From Holophagae bacterium (lineage in GTDB: Bacteria > Acidobacteriota > Holophagae > Acanthopleuribacterales > Acanthopleuribacteraceae), in contig JAUIFE010000018.1 of NCBI GenBank assembly GCA_030429565.1, positions 112,481 to 176,480 of the forward strand: a stretch of 64,000 nucleotides of DNA. The letters run 5' to 3'. Position 1 is the first letter of the stretch, and every line of letters begins with the position of its first letter. Under the pieces are notes generated by a model. That model was not told the origin of the DNA. It saw only the letters and a program-made list of their open reading frames with translations, and made no database searches. Below, one piece after another: positions 1-9,150 of this stretch. A program made the position numbers and the translations under genes.

Positions 1-454
1 TACTTTCAACGCCGCGCACCTGAGCTTCGTTTTCGACGCGTTTCAAACGGGCAACGCGGCGCAAGTGGACCAGGGCCTCGGCAAGCGCATCGAGGCGGCG
101 CCGATTGGCAACGACGTTGGTTTCCAGCAGTTGTGCTTCGGCGGCGACGGTTTGACGCTGAAGCTGTAACCGGCGACCATCCAGCACCAACAACACCTCG
201 CCGCGCTGGACGTGGCGGCCCAACTCGAGGTTGTGGCGCACGACGGTACCGCTCAGTTCAGATTCGACGCGCATGGGCGCGGGCCGCAATTCAAGCCGAC
301 ATTCGGCGGACGTTTCGTATAAAACCATGGACGATGCAAAAAACCAATAACCCCAAACCGCCATCACCAACAAAATCAAAAGTTTGCCTGTAATTAAGTA
401 CTTTGGATGATCGGCGCGCATGGCACGCATCGTCTGTGTGAAGAGAACAGACAT
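1..454 (-). CDS. HlyD-family membrane fusion protein, N-terminal part (runs off window)
   Basis: The minus-strand frame opens at ATG (454) behind a GGGGA-type ribosome site and stays open to base 1, so only about 151 N-terminal residues are visible. Residues 20-40 form one membrane anchor (LLILLVMAVWGYWFF). Around residues 62-95 lies the biotinyl-lipoyl-like half motif typical of type I secretion adaptors (SELSGTVVRHNLELG, then VQRGEVLLVLDG). A helical, Gln/Arg/Glu-rich hairpin follows. Such proteins join an inner-membrane ABC exporter to an outer-membrane channel. The partner gene presumably lies to the left of the window. It is distinct from the second HlyD-like protein at 26039-27391. The family is clear; the substrate is unknown. 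Confidence 0.85.
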   Translation of the reverse strand, partial: MSVLFTQTMRAMRADHPKYLITGKLLILLVMAVWGYWFFASSMVLYETSAECRLELRPAPMRVESELSGTVVRHNLELGRHVQRGEVLLVLDGRRLQLQRQTVAAEAQLLETNVVANRRRLDALAEALVHLRRVARLKRVENEAQVRGVES

Positions 455-1044
455 CGGGTCCCCACGATCAAAAATCTCGAACGGAAACAGGCACGCGCGC
501 GTCATCCGGCACGTCCGCAAGGAACGCCGAAACGGCGTGCACGCGTCGCTTGAACCGGAAAAGTAGGTCGGTTGACCAGTGGGCCAATGGTGCCGTCATC
601 CACACCGCAACAGCAGAGACGCGGGCGCCTTGGCCCTGTGCCCTAGCTGCATCGCTCCAGATGTTGGTCCGAAATGATCCACGGGAACCGCACTTTTCAG
701 GTGGTGGTCGAGTAACCCTCGAATAACTTTAAAGGGGTCTAAAGAATTTATCGATAAAAGTGCCTTCCGGCATAACCCGGATAACGCACCACCATAAGGC
801 CGACCCCATATTTTTTTCAAGCTCTTTCTCGCCAGTTCTTTAGCGTTTCGTGACAATTCACCCGACGAATTCAATTTCCGTCCAGAGTGCAAAATGCCCG
901 CTGAAGCCGCATAAAAATAGAGAAGTTCACGGAACAAAACTTCGTTCCTTCATAAATTAACATCGATATCGTCAGAGTCCAAGCCCCGACGCCAACCCAG
1001 ACACAGGTGGTGATTGCGTTAGCGTCGGCGCGGCCGCGTGGCCG
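455..1044. other. 590-bp intergenic stretch between HlyD and the phosphatase-kinase gene
   Basis: No convincing gene is present. The stretch must carry the HlyD promoter. The only open frame of any length is the doubtful 113-codon minus-strand frame listed separately. Just after the phosphatase stop is a GC-rich inverted repeat around 1029-1046 without a U tract, so it is not a clear terminator. Confidence 0.5.
596..937 (-). CDS. Doubtful small hypothetical protein (113 aa)
   Basis: This open frame starts at TTG with a GGAACGAAG stretch a few bases upstream that could serve as a weak ribosome site. The product is basic (KELARKSLKKIW around residues 33-44) with no signal peptide, membrane segment or family I recognise. 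It lies between a secreted phosphatase-kinase and a HlyD adaptor gene, so a secreted or precursor peptide is conceivable, but the composition and rare start codon make a chance frame at least as likely. It is listed only so that the gap is not left blank. Confidence 0.15.
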   Translation of the reverse strand: MFRELLYFYAASAGILHSGRKLNSSGELSRNAKELARKSLKKIWGRPYGGALSGLCRKALLSINSLDPFKVIRGLLDHHLKSAVPVDHFGPTSGAMQLGHRAKAPASLLLRCG

Positions 1045-3162
1045 CTAGTCGACCCAGGTTAGATCAAAAAGAACAGCGGCTTCACCGCGTTCAGCGATCA
1101 GTTTCTCCAAGTGCCGTACCAGCTTTTTGCGGCGCTTGAGTAAGCTGCGCACTTCGGCCTTGCGCAAAAAAGGTGTCAGCACGGCACTTATTTGTTCGTC
1201 GCTAAGGGTTTTGAGCTGCTGGAACAAGGCGCGATCGCAGGCTTCGATAAGCTTGGCGTCACGCAACAGCGGATTGCGATCAAAGGCACGCGTGTGGTCG
1301 ATGTACCACAGGTTCCATTTGTGGTCGAAAAGGATGTTGCCCTGATTGCGGTCGAGATTTTGAATAAGCGCGTCAAAGACCCGCATGGTTTGGTCCTGGC
1401 GGAAGAAACGCTTGGAATCGGGAATGGCAACGCCCTGTTCGACGCGGTTGGTTTCCGTCATGCTGTTCTCAATCCAAAGCTGAAACGAGCCGCGTGTACC
1501 GCCGTAATCGCGCAATACGACGGGCGGGACGCGATACAAGCCGAGCAAACGGCTCAAGTGATAAGCGGCAACCTCGTACCCAAAATAATCGTTGACGCGG
1601 CTGCCGGCGCCACGTTTGAAGTCACCACCGTGATCGACGGTGCGGAAGATGGCACGGAACGCGGCGTCGGCGTGGGTCATTTCGGCACGACGCGGCAGCG
1701 TTTTACCGCTGCCGAGCTCTTTGAAGGTACCGACCTCGGCCTCGCGCAACAACTGCAGGACTTGGTTATCGCCACGAAACGGTTGTGGCTGACCATCGCG
1801 GTTAATGTAGGTGCGTTGGTGATCGGGCGTTAACGCGGCCACGGCGGCTTGATCGGGTTCGGCGGCAAGGCCGGTCCATATGGCCGGCACCGGCGGCACA
1901 ATCGAAGCAACCGGCCCCTCGCCGAGAACCGGCGGCTCGTTGGCCGATGTGGCGTCGCTCAACAGGATTTGGCTGCGATCCAAATACAAGGCCTGAAACG
2001 TGTTGTCACGAATTTCCAGCGCGGCCGGCGTGCCACCGTAAACTCGGTGCAACATGCCGGTATCGACCAAAAAGATGCGACCCCCGAAACGCATGGCAAT
2101 GCCCGAACCTTGCGGCGTGTGGCCGACGACGAAATGGCTGACATCTTCACGCTTGAGCAGTGTTTCAACTTTTTCGCGGTCGGCGGTTTCGTCCCAATCG
2201 GCAAAACCGCGGAACCACAAGGCGTCTTTGCTGTCGAGCTGAATCATTTCGGCCTGAAAGTTCACAAACTCAAGCAGCAGCTCGTTGTAGGCACGATCAT
2301 CGGCGGAGAGTTTCATGCGATTGCCACGTACATCGCGTTTGGGGTTCTCTAAATGACGCTTGGCGGCACCGAGCATTTCGCCCAAATCGTCGTAGCGGGT
2401 AATACTGCCGGCCTCAATCATGGCGGCGCGATAGCGGTCGAAAGCCGCAATATCATGGCGCAACCGTTGGTTGATAGCGGCTTCGGACCAATCGGAACCG
2501 TAGCGAGCAGGATCCAAACCCGCGTGCATGAACAAGGTATGACCCACACGCAGGACAGCATTCTTGCCGCGCAACCATTGGCCGTAACGGCCCTCAGGCC
2601 CGATGGCGTCGATGTATTCCAGGTAGCCGGGCGGGCGCCGACTGTACCATTCTTCGCGAAAGGCTTTCGAGAAGTGCGGTGCTTGCAAGCCCATTAAAAC
2701 ATCTGACTTGCGCCGAAGTTTTACGAAACTCTGGTAGGCTTTTTTGCGTAACTTCTCTGCATTGTCGCCGGCAAAAGCGGCATAACTTTCCGGCGCGGCA
2801 TCGCGCAAGAACAGGGAAAGGTTCATCGCTTCGTGGTTGCCGATCAGCACATGCACTTGACCGCCCTGGGCGGGTGCCTGCTGTTCGAGCTGCATCAGCA
2901 GATCAAACACCTGGCGAACTTCGTAGCCGCGATCGGTGTAATCACCGGTCTGCACCATGATAGTGTCGCCACCTTGCCAGGCAAGATTTTCGTCGATTAA
3001 GTCAACTTTTTTGAGAATGGAGACCAAAGCCTCGTAATCGCCGTGAATGTCCCCAATCGCAACAATGCGTTGACCGGGATTCGGCGTAACAACATCAACG
3101 GCCGCGTGAACGCCCAACACGAACGACGCGACCAACAACACAAGGGTAAAACTTCTTTTCAA
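1045..3162 (-). CDS. Secreted metallophosphatase fused to a FAM20/PI3K-like kinase-fold domain
   Basis: The 705-aa product has a signal peptide (residues 1-20, ending VHA). Residues 30-370 form a calcineurin-like phosphoesterase with all the metal-site blocks: GDIHGD (38-42), GDYTDRG (73-79), GNHE (108-111), and later MHAGL and VGHTP. This resembles the Shewanella-like phosphatase group. Residues 440-705 look like a PI3K/HipA/FAM20-type kinase fold: YEVAAYHLSRLLGL, then RGSFQLWIE, a catalytic-loop-like NLDRNQGNILFD and a metal-binding WYIDHTRAF. Translation appears to start at TTG (3162), because a GGAGG site sits nine bases upstream and the signal peptide begins there. Opposing phosphatase and kinase domains in one exported chain are unusual. 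The domain calls are firm for the phosphatase and good for the kinase fold. The substrate is unknown. Confidence 0.85.
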   Translation of the reverse strand: MKRSFTLVLLVASFVLGVHAAVDVVTPNPGQRIVAIGDIHGDYEALVSILKKVDLIDENLAWQGGDTIMVQTGDYTDRGYEVRQVFDLLMQLEQQAPAQGGQVHVLIGNHEAMNLSLFLRDAAPESYAAFAGDNAEKLRKKAYQSFVKLRRKSDVLMGLQAPHFSKAFREEWYSRRPPGYLEYIDAIGPEGRYGQWLRGKNAVLRVGHTLFMHAGLDPARYGSDWSEAAINQRLRHDIAAFDRYRAAMIEAGSITRYDDLGEMLGAAKRHLENPKRDVRGNRMKLSADDRAYNELLLEFVNFQAEMIQLDSKDALWFRGFADWDETADREKVETLLKREDVSHFVVGHTPQGSGIAMRFGGRIFLVDTGMLHRVYGGTPAALEIRDNTFQALYLDRSQILLSDATSANEPPVLGEGPVASIVPPVPAIWTGLAAEPDQAAVAALTPDHQRTYINRDGQPQPFRGDNQVLQLLREAEVGTFKELGSGKTLPRRAEMTHADAAFRAIFRTVDHGGDFKRGAGSRVNDYFGYEVAAYHLSRLLGLYRVPPVVLRDYGGTRGSFQLWIENSMTETNRVEQGVAIPDSKRFFRQDQTMRVFDALIQNLDRNQGNILFDHKWNLWYIDHTRAFDRNPLLRDAKLIEACDRALFQQLKTLSDEQISAVLTPFLRKAEVRSLLKRRKKLVRHLEKLIAERGEAAVLFDLTWVD

Positions 3163-3509
3163 AGTGACGCACCTCCGGCGCGCGGATTGCTTTAGTTAGC
3201 TACTGTTCCTATCGAAAAAATGGATCGGAAACCTAATTTGGCGCGAATGGCGCAGCGAACAGCGGTCCTTCATCAAGAGGCGACCGCCCCGTCCCGATCA
3301 ACACGGCATGGCCTGGCGCAAACAACAGACCCAACGCAAAGGCAACGCGTATCGCGGGTAAGCGACAGGATGCGGCGGCACTACGACGGGTCAAAGTTGG
3401 GTCTCGGTCGCAAACCGGACCCTGCAACAGACGAACTCACAAAAAATTAACGCAAGGATGGCGAAGCCGGTCAACCATTTTTAGGCTTAGGCATCCAGAA
3501 AATGCGGAT
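3163..3509. other. Intergenic region upstream of the phosphatase-kinase gene
   Basis: About 350 bases. The phosphatase-kinase ribosome site (GGAGG, about 3172-3176 on the minus strand) and presumably its promoter lie at the left edge. The small open frames here on both strands have no family resemblance and no ribosome sites. I see nothing else. Confidence 0.5.
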
Positions 3510-3917
3510 TTAGCCCTTTTGTTCGGATAACATCTGCCGAAAAAGCGCTTTGACAATATCGATGTTATTGGCCATCAGGTCAAAAAAATCTTCTGCATCA
3601 ACGATGATTAGATGCAAGTCACGGGTAACACGCGCGGTGCAACTGCGCAGCCGCCCGCTGAGAATGTCTTCGTGACCAAAGGCGTCGTGGGTGCCCAAGG
3701 TGCGCGACACGCCCTTGTCCTCGAGTACCACTTCCCCGGAAACCACGCAAAACAAGTACTCGGCGGCATCGCCAGGCGTGTAAATGGTTTTACCGGCCTC
3801 GAAATGGGTTTCGTCGGCGAGATTGGAGATGCCCAACACTTCACCGGCGGTGCAGTAACGAAACAGGTTGACCTCGCGCAGGAACAAGATCTTTTCGATT
3901 TGGGCCATATCGGTCAT
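3510..3917 (-). CDS. Single-domain cyclic-nucleotide-binding protein
   Basis: A 135-aa protein that is essentially one cNMP-binding (CRP-type) beta-roll. It has an N-terminal helix (FLREVNLFRYC), the roll (GKTIYTPGDAAEYLFCVVSGEV), a phosphate-binding-cassette-like stretch (FGHEDILSGRLRSCTARV) and a C-terminal helix. There is no HTH, so it is not a CRP-type regulator. ATG at 3917 follows GGGAG at eight bases. It lies 21 bases downstream of the large transporter-HEAT gene, in the same direction, and is almost certainly cotranscribed. The canonical PBC arginine cannot be assigned with certainty, so ligand binding is unproven. The inferred role is the nucleotide-sensing subunit of the upstream membrane protein. 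Confidence 0.85.
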   Translation of the reverse strand: MTDMAQIEKILFLREVNLFRYCTAGEVLGISNLADETHFEAGKTIYTPGDAAEYLFCVVSGEVVLEDKGVSRTLGTHDAFGHEDILSGRLRSCTARVTRDLHLIIVDAEDFFDLMANNIDIVKALFRQMLSEQKG

Positions 3918-3938
3918 AGCAGCGGCTCCCAGGAAGCG

Positions 3939-6836
3939 TTAAGGTGTCGGCGATTTGCGGCCGGCGCGTATTTGTTGCCACACCCATGCGGCGGTTTCAA
4001 GAACAAAGTCGTTGGTGGCTTCGCGACTCATGCGTTCGATAAGCGGGTACAAATGATCGAGCTGCTCGGCATAAACGCGATACACCGCCGCGGCCGCAAT
4101 CGCATTCTGCTGGGGATCACCGGGGTGGTGCTCCAAAATCAGACGCGTTAAGGTGGCGGCCACGGGTTCTAATTCGATTTGAAACAATTTGGCGCCGACT
4201 TTGAGTTTATCGCTCAAACGCGTATCGCCGATGACGGCCATCATATGGCGGTGAATGTCGCCGCTTATGGCGCTGTCCAGATACTCGACGGCGTTGCTGC
4301 GGCGCTTGGGTTTGACGCTGACCAGGTTGCGTTCGGCGGCGCGCAAATCCTGCTTAGGATAAAGTAAACTAATCAACCCCAAGAGGTTGGATAACTGGGA
4401 CACCAAACGCTCGGCCAGCAGTTGGTGCAACAGAGTCGGCACGCGTTCACCGCGATAGTTCCATTTAACCAGCGGACCTTCCAAGCGACCGAACCGCTCA
4501 AAATCCAAGGCCTGCAGATCGGTGAGACGACGCATGTAGCGGGCGGCTTCACCATAAATCGCCTGGCGAATCTTGCGCGCGGCAAAGCTCATATTGACCT
4601 TTTTGCCGCAAAGGGTGCCCAGCGCTTCGATGACCTTGTGGCGCAGGAAGGAATCGCGGGTGGTCAAGTTCTCGATCAGGGCCGTTGCGGAAGCAAGGCC
4701 ACCCACTTGGGCGATGGTTTTGGGAATGGCGCGACGCACCCAAACGTGCTCGTCGGTATCGTTCATAAAGTGAACCAACGCCGGAATAACGGCCTCACCA
4801 GAGGCGACGAGCGCCTGACGACAGGCATGTTTAAGGCGCCGTTCTCGCATGAGCGAGATAAGCGTGGGCACGTACATGGGGTTGGGCTCACCGCTTTCGG
4901 CGCGTTCCTTGACGGCGCGAATCGCTTGGCGCACCACGCTTTGATCTTTGTCGTAGAGAAACTGAACCAGTTGCATTTGGAAGTGGGGATCGGGAATTTC
5001 GCACAGCGATTTGGCGGCCTCGGCCCGGACTTGGGCGTCGGCGTCGCGGCTCATTTCCACCAAGCTCTTGCCCGCTTCTTTGACCATGGCGTCGTCGCCG
5101 TAACAGGCCAAACAGGCAATGGCGGCGGCACGCACGCGAAAATCGGGATTGGTGATGTGCGGGTGCATTAGCTCGCAGGCGTTTTCACCTTGCATGCTCG
5201 ACAAGGTACGCACCACCGTGGCGCGCACTTCGGGATCGGCGTCACTGAGGGCCCGGCGAATTAAAGGCAAAGCCTCGTCGCGTTGGGTGGCGGCCAACAC
5301 GGCCAAAACGCGCATGCGCACCTGAGGGCTGTCGTGGTGCAACAGCAAGGCCGGGATTAAGTGGCTTTTTTCGTTGTTTTCCAGCAGATCCATGCTGTTG
5401 AGGACGCGTTTGGGATCGCTGCTGCCCAAACCCTGAAACAACAGCTCCAGAGAGGCCATATCGTTGACGTTAAAGTGGATCGGTTCGCTCAGGGCGGCGG
5501 TTTGCAAGGAGTCGCGGTAACTGTTGATGTAGTGCTTGTGGGTGAACAGCGTGACCGTCAACCACACCAGTGCCAGCGCCAGCGTGATCCAACCGACCTG
5601 CAGCGGGTCAACCCACTGGAAACTTACCGAAAGCAGCACCAAGGCCGCCGCACCGCGACCGAAACGCGTGACAAACACGTCGATGTAAGCTTTGGCTTTG
5701 CTGCGGATTTCGGGTCGCACCGGCAGGAACAGCAACTCGCGCGTGACCTGCTCAATCGAATGGCGAAACCCGCCCTCGCCCACCTTCAGGCAAAAAACGG
5801 TGGCCAGCAACACCTCGGGCAACATGCCGGCACTGAGCAAGACGAGCACGGTGCCCGCGAAAATGGTGAAGGGCAACACGCGCATGCCAAAACCCACGCC
5901 CAAATTGCGGTGGATGCGGGTGGTGAGGAAGATTTGAAAGACAAAGGCCGAGACGCTGATAAGCGAGAAAAGATTGCCGAACATCGAGGTGCGTTCGCTG
6001 AGGTCGCTGGTGGCGTTTTCCACGACCCAATTGAACTGGAGATCGACAAACTGGGCCAACAACAGCGAAAGGAAGGTGGTGGTGGCCACCAGTTTGAGGT
6101 ATTTATCGGAAAAAATGAGGGTCATGCCGCCACGCGCCTGATCGCCTTTGGAGGGTTTCGGCGGCAAAGTGGTTTTCTCGCGGCGGCCGCCTTGGCGATC
6201 AATGGCGTAAATCAAAAAGGCGAGCGCGACGAGCATCGCGGCACAGACAAGCAAAACGTGGCGCGTTTCGCTGACGAGCGCAATCGCGCGCGCCAATTGG
6301 CTGCCGACCATGCCGCCCAAGGCACCGCCGGCGGCGATTAAGGCAAACAAACGCTTGGCACGCTGCGGATCGAAAATATGGTTGGCAAACGACCAAAACT
6401 GGCTGACGGCAATGCCGAAAGCAATGCCGACCCAAAGGTAAAAGGCGAAGGAAACCCATTCGGTGGTATGGCGGAACCACCACCAAAACAGCAACGAACC
6501 GCCGGCGAGAAACAGATTGCTGCCGGCCGAGAGATGGCGGCGTGGAAAACGGTCAACGAAGCGGCCGTACACGCGCAGAATCGGATAGGAAATCAGCGCG
6601 ACGGAAAAGTACGCAAGCGGCAGTTGCACGGCACCCATGGTGTCGACAAAGGTGGACTGGCGCACAACCTTACCGGTGTAAAAGCAGGCGAACAGCAAAC
6701 CGGAATAGGTAAGGATTAAGGTGGCGATCCAACCTTCGCCCGCACGGATGTCGATCCCCAGATAGTGAAGGATGGTGTTCCAAAAAGGAATGTCATGGGA
6801 TGAACGCTGCGGTTCCGTGGGCGGATAGATCGACAT
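3939..6836 (-). CDS. Npt1/Npt2- or MFS-type transporter fused to HEAT repeats
   Basis: The start is taken at ATG 6836 (965 aa). An in-frame extension to 6944 exists but is Arg-rich and unlike a membrane protein N-terminus; neither start has a strong ribosome site. Residues 1-430 carry about twelve hydrophobic segments with MFS/ADP-ATP-translocase-like features (GRFVDRFPRRHLSAG, FWSFANHIFDPQRAKRLFALIAAGGALGG, the latter typical of the Npt nucleotide-transporter-like group). Residues 470-850 form HEAT-like helical repeats, each with a pattern such as VRMRVLAVLAA or DPEVRATVVRTL. The cNMP-binding protein follows after 21 bases. In related proteins a cNMP domain may be fused to the same chain, so here it seems split off. 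The transported substrate cannot be deduced; it may instead be a sensor. Confidence 0.8.
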   Translation of the reverse strand: MSIYPPTEPQRSSHDIPFWNTILHYLGIDIRAGEGWIATLILTYSGLLFACFYTGKVVRQSTFVDTMGAVQLPLAYFSVALISYPILRVYGRFVDRFPRRHLSAGSNLFLAGGSLLFWWWFRHTTEWVSFAFYLWVGIAFGIAVSQFWSFANHIFDPQRAKRLFALIAAGGALGGMVGSQLARAIALVSETRHVLLVCAAMLVALAFLIYAIDRQGGRREKTTLPPKPSKGDQARGGMTLIFSDKYLKLVATTTFLSLLLAQFVDLQFNWVVENATSDLSERTSMFGNLFSLISVSAFVFQIFLTTRIHRNLGVGFGMRVLPFTIFAGTVLVLLSAGMLPEVLLATVFCLKVGEGGFRHSIEQVTRELLFLPVRPEIRSKAKAYIDVFVTRFGRGAAALVLLSVSFQWVDPLQVGWITLALALVWLTVTLFTHKHYINSYRDSLQTAALSEPIHFNVNDMASLELLFQGLGSSDPKRVLNSMDLLENNEKSHLIPALLLHHDSPQVRMRVLAVLAATQRDEALPLIRRALSDADPEVRATVVRTLSSMQGENACELMHPHITNPDFRVRAAAIACLACYGDDAMVKEAGKSLVEMSRDADAQVRAEAAKSLCEIPDPHFQMQLVQFLYDKDQSVVRQAIRAVKERAESGEPNPMYVPTLISLMRERRLKHACRQALVASGEAVIPALVHFMNDTDEHVWVRRAIPKTIAQVGGLASATALIENLTTRDSFLRHKVIEALGTLCGKKVNMSFAARKIRQAIYGEAARYMRRLTDLQALDFERFGRLEGPLVKWNYRGERVPTLLHQLLAERLVSQLSNLLGLISLLYPKQDLRAAERNLVSVKPKRRSNAVEYLDSAISGDIHRHMMAVIGDTRLSDKLKVGAKLFQIELEPVAATLTRLILEHHPGDPQQNAIAAAAVYRVYAEQLDHLYPLIERMSREATNDFVLETAAWVWQQIRAGRKSPTP

Positions 6837-7122
6837 GATGCACTCGAAAAGGTGTAACGCTAAACGGTTAATGAAGGAACGGCGGTACCGGGGCGCATCG
6901 GCACAACGCGCGCGCCGCAAAAGGCCACGACGACCAACAGGCACGCCCGAACCGTGCGCCGCCGAGGCGCGAAGCGACCGAGCCGACCCACGCCGACGTT
7001 TTGTGAAGCAATCCGGGTTAGAGGTATGTTAGCGCCAAAGGGCGGGCGCCGACAATGCCCGAAGCAGAGCTGGGCGCTTGCCGCGCCAAACCGCGACGGT
7101 GCGGCGACCCCATCAGCCCATG

Positions 7123-7362
7123 TTATTTTTTCATGAGGCCGACCAAGGCCAGCAAAATCACGGCGCCGACAAAGGCCGTAATCAACTGGCCGATCAGGCC
7201 GCCACTCACGTGCAGCCCAATCATGCGAAAGGCGTAACCACCGACATAGGCGCCGACGACACCGACAATCAAGTTTCCGAACATATTTAAGCCGCCTTTC
7301 ATCACCTTGCCGGCCGCAAAGCCGGCGGCCAAGCCGATGAGCAGCATCAGAACCAATTCCAT
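7123..7362 (-). CDS. GlsB/YeaQ/YmgE-family stress-response membrane protein
   Basis: A 79-aa protein with three hydrophobic segments and the glycine-rich signature of this family (GLAAGFAAGKVMKGG, then NLIVGVVGAYVGGYAF). ATG at 7362 follows GAGG at seven bases. These small inner-membrane proteins (once called transglycosylase-associated) are induced by stress in many bacteria but have no assigned biochemical activity. The gene stands alone here. Length and composition match the family, so the call is secure. Confidence 0.9.
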   Translation of the reverse strand: MELVLMLLIGLAAGFAAGKVMKGGLNMFGNLIVGVVGAYVGGYAFRMIGLHVSGGLIGQLITAFVGAVILLALVGLMKK

Positions 7363-7862
7363 GATTGAACCTCAATGTATTAAATGCGTTAAAACCTGAA
7401 AAGCGCGACATTTAGCAGGGATTTCAGCCAAGCAGCCCAACGACCAAAGCCAGTCAAAAAGAGGCTCCTAGGCGGCCACCTTTTACCCAAACTGCTTCGC
7501 GCCGTACTTTTGGCAAAAATCATTCACATCTATCGCGATTTTCGGGTTTTAGGGCGAATCAGGTCGCCAAACTCGGATGCGCGATTTCTGAAAGAGCTCA
7601 TCTTAGCAGAGCGACGGCATCGACATAAGAGGCGTGCGTCGGCAAAAACGCGACGGGCGCGAACGGCGTCCGGCCCACGGAAGCCTTTGAGGCACCCCCG
7701 GCTCCGTGCTAAAGTGCCGTAAAACCAACGGAACGACGTCACCTCGCGGGTTTCCGCCGCCCTATGCGGCCGTCCCCGGCCCATCGCGGCCCCTGCGTTT
7801 CGCTGGCAAAGCCTTCGTCCTTGACCGGCCGGGCCGGTCCATCAAATCTCACTAGGTGTATT
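7363..7862. other. Intergenic region with a candidate promoter for the isoaspartyl peptidase
   Basis: No gene is supported. A possible plus-strand promoter is TTGAGG (7687-7692) and TAAAGT (7710-7715), 17 bases apart, about 150 bases before the isoaspartyl peptidase ATG. The match is moderate. The open frames in this stretch are short, Arg-rich and lack ribosome sites. Confidence 0.35.
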
Positions 7863-8909
7863 ATGCGCAACCGCCTTGGTTTCCAACGGTTCTCGTCGCC
7901 GTGCGCGACATGGTTACGGCCGCTGATCGGCTGTCTGCTCTGGTTTTCGATGTTTGCTATGGCGGCCGACCCACCGCTCGCGCTGGTCATCCACGGTGGC
8001 GCAGGCACCATCCTCAAAGAAAACATGACCGAAGCCGGCGAAAAGGCCTATCGCGACAGCCTACAGCAAGCACTTGAACACGGCATGCGCCTCTTGCAAG
8101 AGGGTAAGGACTCGGTCGAGGTGGTGGCCGCCGTCATTGTGTTGATGGAAGATTCGCCGCTGTACAACGCCGGCAAAGGCAGCGTACTCACCCACCAAGG
8201 CACCTTTTCACTGGACGCCTCGATTATGACCGGCCACGATTTGCAGGCCGGCTGCGTCGCCGGCGTCGCCACCGTCAAAAACCCGATTCTGCTGGCGCGC
8301 GCCGTGTTAGACCACTCACCCCACGTTTTCCTTTCCGGCAGCGGTGCTGAAGCGTTTGCCGCCTCGGTCGGGCTTGAGACGGTCGACCCGCAATGGTTCC
8401 GAACAGAACGCCGCGTGCGCGAATGGCAGAAAGCACGAGCCAAGGAAGCACCGGCCGCAACCTCCGTCAAACCCAAAAAGTTTGGCACCGTGGGGGTGGT
8501 CGCACTCGACCGCAAAGGCAATTTGTGTGCAGGCACCTCGACCGGCGGCATCACCAATAAAAAGTTCGGCCGCATCGGCGACTCGCCGATCATCGGCGCC
8601 GGTACCTACGCCGACAACCAAACCTGTGGCGTTTCGGCAACGGGTCAGGGCGAATACTTCATTCGCGCCCATGTGGCCGCCGATATCGCCGCGCGCATCG
8701 GTTATCGCGGTGACAGCCTGCAACAGGCGGCCGATGCGGTCATCCAAACCAAGTTAACCGAGATGGGCGGCAGCGGCGGCGTGATTGTATTGGACCGCCA
8801 AGGCGAGGCCGCCTTTTCGTTTAACACGGCGGGCATGTACCGCGGTTATTACCGCGCCGGTGAAAAGCCACTGGTGGCCATTTACCGCGAAAACGAACCA
8901 CAACCCTAG
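7863..8909 (+). CDS. Isoaspartyl peptidase/L-asparaginase, Ntn-hydrolase (threonine peptidase T2), exported
   Basis: 348 aa from ATG 7863, preceded by AGGTG six bases upstream; the longer open frame upstream is not needed. Residues 1-34 form a long signal sequence with a hydrophobic core (LIGCLLWFSMFAMA). The mature part begins with the family signature LALVIHGGAG. The autocatalytic site is GTVGVVALD, with Thr209 as the expected nucleophile exposed by self-cleavage, followed by AGTSTGG and a substrate-loop region (GRIGDSPIIGAGTYA). The enzyme removes isoAsp from dipeptides and/or hydrolyses asparagine, here probably in the periplasm. It is monocistronic by spacing. Confidence 0.93.
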   Translation: MRNRLGFQRFSSPCATWLRPLIGCLLWFSMFAMAADPPLALVIHGGAGTILKENMTEAGEKAYRDSLQQALEHGMRLLQEGKDSVEVVAAVIVLMEDSPLYNAGKGSVLTHQGTFSLDASIMTGHDLQAGCVAGVATVKNPILLARAVLDHSPHVFLSGSGAEAFAASVGLETVDPQWFRTERRVREWQKARAKEAPAATSVKPKKFGTVGVVALDRKGNLCAGTSTGGITNKKFGRIGDSPIIGAGTYADNQTCGVSATGQGEYFIRAHVAADIAARIGYRGDSLQQAADAVIQTKLTEMGGSGGVIVLDRQGEAAFSFNTAGMYRGYYRAGEKPLVAIYRENEPQP

Positions 8910-9150
8910 AAGAATCAAGTGCTCGGACGACCCGGACACTTGCCGCGGCGACGGTCCGAACGCATTTTTGGTGTGCTTTCAACGGTTTCAAAACTAAAAA
9001 CGTGAACCCGCTTTAGTTCTTTGTTTTGACCGTTCTGCAAAAAAAACCGTGAAGATTGTCACTTTTTTACGACCCTTTCGATGAATTTCCTACGCCTTTT
9101 ACCGATAATTTTAGCAATACCCCTCTTTCCCGTTCCGCACTGAGGCTTTC

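Noticed and set aside
5361..6341. Long plus-strand frame opposite the transporter-HEAT gene
   Set aside because: It is the mirror of a clear membrane protein gene; its composition (His, Gln, Gly rich) is that of an antisense shadow and it has no ribosome site.
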